Assembly (NCBI GenBank): GCA_949292445.1
Contig: CASEZU010000044.1
Location: 1 to 13,394, forward strand
Length of the DNA stretch: 13,394 nucleotides
Reading direction: 5' to 3'
From: an uncultured Spirochaetales bacterium
GTDB lineage: Bacteria > Spirochaetota > Spirochaetia > Sphaerochaetales > Sphaerochaetaceae
Part shown: piece after piece, positions 6,710 through 11,114 of the stretch
Layout: each line of letters begins with the position of its first letter
Numbering within the stretch: position 1 is the first letter of the stretch
Program-made: the position numbers and the translations under genes
The notes under the pieces: model-generated
Database searches by the model: none
What the model was told of the DNA's origin: nothing
What the model saw: only the letters and a program-made list of their open reading frames with translations

Positions 6710-6734
6710 GCCCAGCTGCGTACTGGGCTTTTTT
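6710..6734 (+). terminator. Rho-independent terminator after the 88-residue protein gene
   Basis: GCCCAG and CTGGGC enclose a seven-base loop and are followed by six T residues, eight bases after the stop codon. The region from 6735 to 6869 that follows shows nothing else I can support. Confidence 0.9.
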
Positions 6735-6869
6735 AATGCCTTTACTGGGAATGTATTTCTGATTCTCAGTAGAAAATGCCTGATCGTACTGCGTAATGGG
6801 ATACAGCTAGATGCTTATATGATTTTGAAAACGGTTTCTCTGCCCGGGAGATGCTCTCTGATAATAATC

Positions 6870-6884
6870 TACCCCAGTGGGGTA
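6870..6884. promoter_or_regulatory. Palindrome TACCCC-AGT-GGGGTA upstream of the lipoprotein promoter
   Basis: A perfect 6+6 inverted repeat lies 11 bases upstream of the -35 of the lipoprotein promoter, a good position for an activator or repressor site. The arms loosely resemble the C-tract/G-tract operators of CsoR/FrmR-family metal or aldehyde sensors. No such regulator is in the window, and only one copy was seen, so the factor is unknown. Confidence 0.45.
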
Positions 6885-6895
6885 AAATAAAACTA

Positions 6896-6925
6896 TTGAC
6901 AAAATTTAACGGGGGGGGGTATGCT
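6896..6925 (+). promoter_or_regulatory. Lipoprotein promoter with poly-G spacer
   Basis: A perfect -35 TTGACA (6896-6901) and a -10 TATGCT (6920-6925) are separated by 18 bases, half of which are an uninterrupted run of G (6911-6919). Loss of one G would give the optimal 17-base spacer; gains would weaken the promoter. The predicted start near 6932 leaves a short leader with a GGAGG ribosome site. Confidence 0.7.
6911..6919. repeat. G9 homopolymer tract
   Basis: Nine consecutive G residues lie within the promoter spacer. Runs of this length slip during replication in many bacteria. It is the longest G or C run I saw in the window, and the surrounding sequence is AT-rich, which makes it stand out. 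Confidence 0.95.
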
Positions 6926-6960
6926 TTAATAGTCAGAATATGACCCATTGGAGGTTTTTC

Positions 6961-8160
6961 ATGCAGAAGAGAGTTATCAGAGCGGGGATAGTCCTTCTTG
7001 CTTTTGCTGTGCTCACAAGCTGCCAGCCAAGGTATCAGTATTATCCTCTGCTTCCCGGAGTGCGGCCATCGGACCCGGGCACAGGAAAGACTTATACAGT
7101 CACCGTTGATTATGGATATGAGGGCAGTGAGGACAGGATACTTGCAGATCAGTCAGTTCTTGCAGAACCGGTTTCTCCTGACCGCGGCGAGGATTTTGAG
7201 TTCGCATACTGGGCAATCAATGGAAAAAAGGTCGAGGACAGCCAGTGGGGAACTGCACTGACTGGAAATGTAACGCTTGAGGCTGTTTGGATTGCTGTAT
7301 ACGACAGTATCCAGGAGATTCCGGAGCTTGCAGAAGCTCTTGATGCAAAGACTTCTGACGGATTCAGCTTTTCGTTTGTGAATGAAGCTGAATTTGACGG
7401 ACAGGGACTGGTTAAAATCAGGAACTGGCAGGATCTCTATACTCCGGCGGATCTCACGCTGAAAGGTATAAACTTCAGCCGCGGGCTCTCGATTCATGCA
7501 ACGAATCCGAGTGGAACTGATATAACCATCACGATAGAGGATTGTGAAATCAATGCATGCCTTCAGGAAGAATTCAAGGAGATGCAGAAGAGGCCGGGAA
7601 GAATAGACAATTCCGGAGATGGACTCTGCCTCGCGATAGACTCATCAGCATCAAGTGACCCAAGTGCTTCTGAAAACCAGAACAGGGGAGAAGTTGATGT
7701 AGTTGTGAGAAATAATCATCTCACTGGTGACAACAACCCCTCTGCTGAACGGAATGGCTATGTGACACTGGATGATCTGGATCAGGGCAGAAGGTGGAAG
7801 TCCCGCGGGAACGGAGTATCGCTTGGGAACCAGTCTGGCGGAACCGTCCATCTCAGGTCTGCAGAGATTGATGGCAATACCTTCACCGGCCTTCGCGGCC
7901 ATGCAGTCCAGCTGTATCAGATTGCCTCAGGCACTAATGTGACGATCAGCGGAAATAACTTTGTGAGCTGGGGCATTAACAAGAACAATCTTGCAAAAGA
8001 TGATGGTATTGTTGATTACGCCATCCGCGGAGACCTCAAAGCTGGAGATCCTGGCGAAGTCACACTTGAGGACAATACTTATGCCGAGACTGTTAATGGT
8101 GGCTTTGATGTCTCTGAGCGCCATGTCGCCATTGATAACTGGAACGGCATTGTGTCCTGA
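6961..8160 (+). CDS. Lipoprotein with InlB-type repeat and predicted beta-helix
   Basis: A 399-residue predicted lipoprotein. The signal peptide has basic residues, a hydrophobic core and the lipobox LTSC with Cys21 as the lipidated residue. Residues 43-110 match an InlB B-repeat (Listeria-Bacteroides repeat), ending in the typical FAYWAINGKKV...VTLEAVW pattern. From about 140 onward, short strands alternate with Asn/Gly turns (ITITIEDCEIN, VDVVVRNNHLTG, IDGNTFTGLRGHAVQL, VTISGNNFVSWG), the signature of a right-handed parallel beta-helix like those of pectate lyases and adhesins. No catalytic residues can be assigned. It probably faces the exterior or periplasm and binds or trims polysaccharide, or mediates adhesion. 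The ATG at 6961 has a GGAGG six bases upstream and gives a proper signal peptide; an in-frame ATG at 6940 would spoil it. Expression may be phase variable. Confidence 0.85.
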   Translation: MQKRVIRAGIVLLAFAVLTSCQPRYQYYPLLPGVRPSDPGTGKTYTVTVDYGYEGSEDRILADQSVLAEPVSPDRGEDFEFAYWAINGKKVEDSQWGTALTGNVTLEAVWIAVYDSIQEIPELAEALDAKTSDGFSFSFVNEAEFDGQGLVKIRNWQDLYTPADLTLKGINFSRGLSIHATNPSGTDITITIEDCEINACLQEEFKEMQKRPGRIDNSGDGLCLAIDSSASSDPSASENQNRGEVDVVVRNNHLTGDNNPSAERNGYVTLDDLDQGRRWKSRGNGVSLGNQSGGTVHLRSAEIDGNTFTGLRGHAVQLYQIASGTNVTISGNNFVSWGINKNNLAKDDGIVDYAIRGDLKAGDPGEVTLEDNTYAETVNGGFDVSERHVAIDNWNGIVS

Positions 8161-8192
8161 TTCCAGTATTCAGAACTGTCAGATTATATCAG

Positions 8193-8222
8193 CGTCCATC
8201 TCTTAATCGGGATGGACGTTTT
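8193..8222 (+). terminator. Rho-independent terminator after the lipoprotein gene
   Basis: CGTCCATC and GATGGACG form a perfect 8-bp stem around a 10-base loop and are followed by TTTTGTTTTG, 32 bases after the stop codon. Confidence 0.9.
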
Positions 8223-8283
8223 GTTTTGTTCATGAGTCTCCCTTTCTGTTTTGCTGCCTGGCCGGATCGTCTGCCTTGAATTT

Positions 8284-8317
8284 TTCATATAAATATGATA
8301 TTTCATACTTATATGAA
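8284..8317. promoter_or_regulatory. 34-bp nested palindrome upstream of the AbrB-like gene
   Basis: The outer arms TTCATATAA and TTATATGAA (9 bp, perfect) share a centre with the inner arms TATGA and TCATA; in all, 15 of 17 base pairs match. It can also be read as four half-sites of TCATAT in alternating orientation. It ends four bases before the TGGAGGA ribosome site of the AbrB-like gene and covers the region where its promoter must lie. AbrB-fold proteins bind AT-rich DNA, so autoregulation is plausible. Confidence 0.7.
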
Positions 8318-8332
8318 TATTGGAGGATGATT

Positions 8333-8566
8333 ATGGAGATTCCAAAGGGCCATTACATATTCGGGACAGTAAAGGTGGGAGAGAGGGGGCAGATTATAAT
8401 CCCCAAAGAAGCAAGGGATAAATTTGCGATAAAAGCAGGCGATACGCTCATAGTCCTTGGTGATGAGAAATGGGGCATTGCTGTTACAAAGTCCGATGTC
8501 CTGCAGAGATATGCTGCGGATGTATTTGCAAAGATTGCAGGAGAAGACAAATATGAGAATAGATGA
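8333..8566 (+). CDS. AbrB/MazE/SpoVT-type DNA-binding protein
   Basis: A 77-residue swapped-hairpin transcription factor. The domain spans about residues 11-53: GTVKVGERGQIIIPKEARDKF followed by KAGDTLIVLGD, with the glycine, proline and arginine positions of the AbrB fold intact. A short helical tail of about 20 residues follows. Such proteins dimerise and bind AT-rich operators. The ATG at 8333 has a GGAGG six bases upstream; an ATG at 8327 lies too close to it. The 3' end overlaps the start of the hydrolase-family gene by 14 bases in another frame, so the two are co-transcribed and probably translationally coupled. It is more likely a regulator of this small operon than a MazE antitoxin, since the partner does not resemble a MazF-type toxin. 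Confidence 0.88.
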   Translation: MEIPKGHYIFGTVKVGERGQIIIPKEARDKFAIKAGDTLIVLGDEKWGIAVTKSDVLQRYAADVFAKIAGEDKYENR

Positions 8567-9161
8567 GACTCCTTTCGCTTTCCTTCTTGCTGACTGCATC
8601 AGAGGATTCGGAGAAGAGAAAGGCAGGAGAATCTATCATGAGGCTGATGATATATTCTCAAAGCTCGAAGCAGAGGCTGATTGCAAGGACAATGATGCCA
8701 TCAGAGAGCATATACAGATGAAGCTGCTTCCTCCGATGGCTTATTACAAGGCTCTTCTTGCTGAAGGCTGTGACAAGAATACTTCTCTGGATTTAGTCAG
8801 AAAGGAAACCCAGAAGACAGCGGAGAAGAAGAAAGGCGAAATGTCCAAGATGGCAAGATTGCCGTTTGCATATTCAATCTATCGCATGGGTGTAAAGACG
8901 TTCATGACGAAGAATTTTCCCTCTGAGGGATGGAAAACAGAATGGGTGCGATGCGACAGGATGGAGATACACTTCAATCTTCACAGCTGCATATATTGGG
9001 ATATGTGCAGGAAATATGATTGTCCTGAGCTCTGTACCGTATACTGTGAAAATGACAATATCTCGTTCTCCGGCCTGCTTCCACGGATTCACTTCAGGCG
9101 CTCGGGCACACTTGCAGCCGGGGCGGAATTCTGCGATTTTCATTTTCAAAAAATAGGGTAG
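8553..9161 (+). CDS. L-2-amino-thiazoline-4-carboxylate hydrolase family protein
   Basis: A 202-residue cytosolic protein. Residues 95-200 carry the hallmark of the ATC hydrolase family: HFNLHSCIYWDMC with Cys146, ELCTVYCENDN with Cys165, and a closing GTLAAGAEFCDFHF with Cys194. The characterised ATC hydrolase opens a thiazoline ring on the way to L-cysteine, but most family members, including those linked to small regulators as here, have no proven substrate. The N-terminal half is helical and charged. The ATG at 8553 lies within the last codons of the AbrB-like gene and has GGAGAAGA upstream; the frame stays open further upstream but only inside the abrB-like gene. The many cysteines and histidines could bind a metal. 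A weak hairpin (AATAGG/CCTATT, 9152-9169) overlaps the stop. Confidence 0.8.
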   Translation: MRIDETPFAFLLADCIRGFGEEKGRRIYHEADDIFSKLEAEADCKDNDAIREHIQMKLLPPMAYYKALLAEGCDKNTSLDLVRKETQKTAEKKKGEMSKMARLPFAYSIYRMGVKTFMTKNFPSEGWKTEWVRCDRMEIHFNLHSCIYWDMCRKYDCPELCTVYCENDNISFSGLLPRIHFRRSGTLAAGAEFCDFHFQKIG

Positions 9162-9184
9162 AACCTATTCTGATCTTGCCAAAT

Positions 9185-9212
9185 GGCTAAGGCCGGAATC
9201 CCGGCCCCAGCC
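9185..9212. terminator. Hairpin between convergent genes
   Basis: GGCCGG pairs with CCGGCC around AATC, and the stem extends through an internal loop with GGCT and AGCC. It lies between the hydrolase-family gene and the end of the convergent flavodoxin gene. There is no T-tract on either side, so it may act as a transcript-end stabiliser rather than a classical terminator. Confidence 0.5.
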
Positions 9213-9228
9213 AGCCAGAGAAAAAGTA

Positions 9229-9648
9229 TTATGCAATCAGAGAATCAGCGGCTTTCTTCAAAGCCTCGACAGCTTCATCATCGGGAGCTTCATTTGCGAT
9301 GACCGGACTGGATACAAGAACCGCACCATCAGCGAGACATCTTTCCTCCCAGTTCCTCATCCATTCACCATCACCCCATCCATAGGAGCCGAAGAGCAGT
9401 ATCTTCCTGCCCGACAGGCTGCCTTCAATAGAGGCGAACATCGGTTCAAAGATATCCTCTTCCAGAACTTCTGTCCCCATTGCAGGGCAGCCGAATGCAA
9501 AAGCATCATATGCTGCGATATCCCCGGGACCGAATGCCGCAGGATCGATGACAGTCACATCGGCTTTTCCCTTCAGCTCATCCTCAATGGCATTTGCCAT
9601 TGCCTCTGTATTGCCTGTTCCTGAATAGTAAACAAGTGCAATCTTCAT
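9229..9648 (-). CDS. Flavodoxin
   Basis: A 139-residue short-chain flavodoxin, a soluble FMN electron carrier that replaces ferredoxin in many bacteria when iron is scarce. The phosphate-binding loop is SGTGNT at residues 9-14 after the first beta strand (MKIALVYYS). The loops that flank the isoalloxazine ring are FGCPAMGTEVLEE, around residues 53-65, and FGSYGWGDGEWMRNWE, around 86-101. The length is standard. The ribosome site GGAGG lies five bases before the ATG and overlaps the stop codon of the DUF3793 gene, so the two genes form one operon read from the promoter near 10301-10330. No terminator with a T-tract follows, only the shared hairpin at 9185-9212. Confidence 0.95.
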   Translation of the reverse strand: MKIALVYYSGTGNTEAMANAIEDELKGKADVTVIDPAAFGPGDIAAYDAFAFGCPAMGTEVLEEDIFEPMFASIEGSLSGRKILLFGSYGWGDGEWMRNWEERCLADGAVLVSSPVIANEAPDDEAVEALKKAADSLIA

Positions 9649-9657
9649 TATTCCTCC

Positions 9658-10188
9658 TTAGGCTGTTACGCACAGCCTTGCTATATCTGTTCCGCTGCGG
9701 AAGCACTCCATGTATTTCCTGCGGCATTTTGCCCATTTCTCGAGAGTCTTTTCTGCACTCTCCTTATTCGAGTAGACCTTCCATAATCCCGAATAGAGCG
9801 CACCTTTTCCTCTGTTCTCAATAAACCCTTTCACATCCTCCGGCGGATAGCCGAGGAAGAGGCCTACCTCATGTGGGCACGGAGCAGCCAGAAACCTCTT
9901 TCTCAGAAATTCAAGCCTTCCATCAAGTGACTCGGGGTAGGCAAAATATTTCAGGATATCCTTCGCACGTGGTGCGGACAGTACCTGTTCCAGTTTATCC
10001 CGCCGGTATACAAGAAGGAGCCTCTGGCCCTTGCTGTTGCTCAGCGGGAAGAACATCAGACCCCGCTTTTCGAGTTTTCTCAGACATTCCTCTCCGTCAG
10101 CCGCATTATTCATAGAAATGAGTGAGGCCGGTTTCATGTTCGCCAATGTCGGAGAAGCATGCATTACAAGAAGTTCATCAAAACTCAC
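9658..10188 (-). CDS. DUF3793 family protein
   Basis: A 176-residue soluble protein of unknown function. The family signature is PCPHEVGLFLGYPPEDVKGF, followed by an Asn/Gly turn and GLWKVYSNKESAEKTLEKWAKC, ending in a Cys-containing basic helix (CRRKYMECF). I recall such genes often sitting beside flavodoxin genes in anaerobes, and the ribosome site of flavodoxin overlaps this stop codon, so the two proteins probably act together, perhaps in redox or metal handling. The start is a GTG at 10188 with a good AAAGGAG eight bases upstream; the next ATG is eight codons later. The operator TTGGTTAGC-TATG-GCTAACCAA overlaps the ribosome site region, and a second one covers the promoter. Confidence 0.85.
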   Translation of the reverse strand: MSFDELLVMHASPTLANMKPASLISMNNAADGEECLRKLEKRGLMFFPLSNSKGQRLLLVYRRDKLEQVLSAPRAKDILKYFAYPESLDGRLEFLRKRFLAAPCPHEVGLFLGYPPEDVKGFIENRGKGALYSGLWKVYSNKESAEKTLEKWAKCRRKYMECFRSGTDIARLCVTA

Positions 10189-10201
10189 TGTCTGCGCTCC
10201 T

Positions 10202-10223
10202 TTGGTTAGCTATGGCTAACCAA
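10202..10223. promoter_or_regulatory. TTAGC-N4-GCTAA operator, copy 1
   Basis: TTGGTTAGC and GCTAACCAA form a perfect 9+9 inverted repeat with a TATG spacer. It touches the ribosome site (AAAGGAG on the minus strand) of the DUF3793 gene. The same core occurs at 10315-10332 and 11083-11102. A protein bound here could block transcription as a roadblock; the RNA hairpin it would form could also hide the ribosome site. Confidence 0.75.
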
Positions 10224-10247
10224 TTGTTGTCAGATATAGGATACCCA

Positions 10248-10284
10248 GGACAGGAAGAGAGAAGGAATGAAGGCTTCCTGTTCC
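10248..10284 (-). other. Stem-loop in the DUF3793-flavodoxin leader
   Basis: GGACAGGAAG pairs with CTTCCTGTTCC (one bulged base) around a 16-base loop. It lies in the leader of about 100 bases between the predicted transcription start and the GTG start codon. No T-tract follows and I recognise no riboswitch class. It may be structural only. Confidence 0.4.
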
Positions 10285-10300
10285 GGATATCCCTGGTGAC

Positions 10301-10330
10301 ATCATAGCATATTGAGTTAGCAATTGCTAA
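10301..10330 (-). promoter_or_regulatory. Promoter of the DUF3793-flavodoxin operon
   Basis: On the minus strand, TTAGCA (10330-10325) is the -35 and TATGAT (10306-10301) the -10, 18 bases apart. The -35 lies inside the palindrome at 10315-10332, so a protein bound there would compete with RNA polymerase. The -35 is only a fair match. Confidence 0.5.
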
Positions 10331-10332
10331 CT
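10315..10332. promoter_or_regulatory. TTAGC-N4-GCTAA operator, copy 2
   Basis: AGTTAGC-AATT-GCTAACT is a perfect 18-bp palindrome. It overlaps the -35 of the DUF3793-flavodoxin promoter and is about 75 bases upstream of the divergent tetR promoter. Confidence 0.75.
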
Positions 10333-10407
10333 ATATTTTGAGAAAATTTCATTTTTCTCGTTCTGCAGCTGCGGAAAAATATTGGAAGATCATCATGCAA
10401 TTTTATA

Positions 10408-10436
10408 TTGACTTCATTATAACGATGTTATATAAC
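10408..10436 (+). promoter_or_regulatory. Promoter of the tetR gene
   Basis: TTGACT (10408-10413) and TATAAC (10431-10436) are separated by exactly 17 bases, a strong match. The predicted start near 10443 is only about four bases before the ATG, and no ribosome site is visible, so the message would be practically leaderless. Confidence 0.65.
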
Positions 10437-10444
10437 GGTGTTAT
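10419..10444. promoter_or_regulatory. Tandem TetR-type operators ATAACGRTGTTAT
   Basis: Two adjacent 13-bp dyads, ATAAC-GAT-GTTAT (10419-10431) and ATAAC-GGT-GTTAT (10432-10444), abut without a gap. They cover the spacer, the -10 and the transcription start of the tetR promoter. Position and shape fit autorepression by the TetR protein. Two dimers at this spacing would lie just over one helical turn apart. Confidence 0.65.
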
Positions 10445-10446
10445 CC

Positions 10447-11058
10447 ATGAGTGAGACAGAGAAAAGAATACTTGAGATAGCCAGGAAGGAATTCCTTGCA
10501 AGAGGATTCCAGGGAACATCGATGAGGCGGATTGCTGCCCTCGCGGGTGTCACCACAGGTGCTCTTTATGGTTATTTCGATTCAAAGGAGAAAATTTTCG
10601 ATTCACTTGTGGAAGAGTCATATGCAGCTGTCATGAATGCCTATAAAGCCGCGCACGAGGAGTTTGCCGCCCTCCCGTATGATGTGCAGGTATCAGGGAT
10701 GGGAGATATTACAGCAAGATGTGTGGAGTGGTGCCTGGAGTATATCTATGACCATCTGGATGAATTCCGTCTGATTATCATGTGCTCTGAGGGAACGCGC
10801 TACTCGAACATGGTTGATGAGATGATGAGGGTGGAGGAGGAGTCAACAGAGGAATTCATCTTACTCATGCGGAGGAACGGCATGGAGATTCCTGAAATCG
10901 ATCCCCTCCTTGAGCATATGATCACATCTGGTTATTTCACATCATTCTTCGAGGTAGTGAGACACTCTGTCCCGCGGAAGGAGGCCAGAATCTATATTCA
11001 GAATCTTCAGGCATTCTACAAGGCCGGCTGGGAGCGTCTTTTCGGCATGAGGCAGTGA
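10447..11058 (+). CDS. TetR/AcrR-family transcriptional regulator
   Basis: A 203-residue repressor. Residues 5-50 are the conserved N-terminal helix-turn-helix: EKRILEIARKEFLARGFQGTS, MRRIAALAGVTTGALYGYF, and the DSKEKIF cap. The remainder is the variable helical ligand and dimer domain, containing LRLIIMC-like segments (FRLIIMCSEGTRYSNMV). The ligand is unknown. The gene lies 56 bases upstream of the ABC exporter pair on the same strand and is divergent from the DUF3793-flavodoxin operon. The ATG at 10447 is chosen because the TetR domain begins there and the promoter rules out the GTG at 10438; there is no ribosome site, which suggests leaderless and probably low translation. Tandem dyads on its promoter point to autoregulation. 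Confidence 0.93.
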   Translation: MSETEKRILEIARKEFLARGFQGTSMRRIAALAGVTTGALYGYFDSKEKIFDSLVEESYAAVMNAYKAAHEEFAALPYDVQVSGMGDITARCVEWCLEYIYDHLDEFRLIIMCSEGTRYSNMVDEMMRVEEESTEEFILLMRRNGMEIPEIDPLLEHMITSGYFTSFFEVVRHSVPRKEARIYIQNLQAFYKAGWERLFGMRQ

Positions 11059-11073
11059 TGGAGAAATTTTTTT

Positions 11074-11102
11074 TTGAACATATTGGTTAGCTATTGCTAA
11101 TT
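11074..11102 (+). promoter_or_regulatory. Promoter and operator of the ABC exporter pair (copy 3 of TTAGC-N4-GCTAA)
   Basis: TTGAAC (11074-11079) and GCTAAT (11096-11101), 16 bases apart, form a modest promoter preceded by a T9 run (11066-11074) that could act as an UP-like element. The palindrome TTGGTTAGC-TATT-GCTAATT (11083-11102) fills the spacer and the -10. The left arm is identical to copy 1 and the right arm is degenerate at its end. Transcription from tetR may also read through. Confidence 0.55.
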
Positions 11103-11114
11103 CGTGGAGGTTTT

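Noticed and set aside
6735..6960. Small genes or RNA in the gap before the lipoprotein gene
   Set aside because: The minus-strand frame at 6766-6948 has no ribosome site and runs through the poly-G promoter; apart from the palindrome and promoter I see no structure.
8333..9161. MazEF-like toxin-antitoxin pair
   Set aside because: The first gene has the AbrB/MazE fold and overlaps the second, but the second shows the cysteine-rich signature of the ATC hydrolase family rather than a MazF or VapC toxin.
10248..10284. Riboswitch in the DUF3793-flavodoxin leader
   Set aside because: Only one simple stem-loop is visible, with no terminator/antiterminator pair and no match to the riboswitch cores I know.
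11066..11074. T9 run as a second phase-variation tract or tetR terminator
   Set aside because: No GC-rich hairpin precedes it, so it is not a terminator. It lies upstream of the -35 rather than in the spacer, so slippage would have little effect; it is more likely an AT-rich UP-like element.
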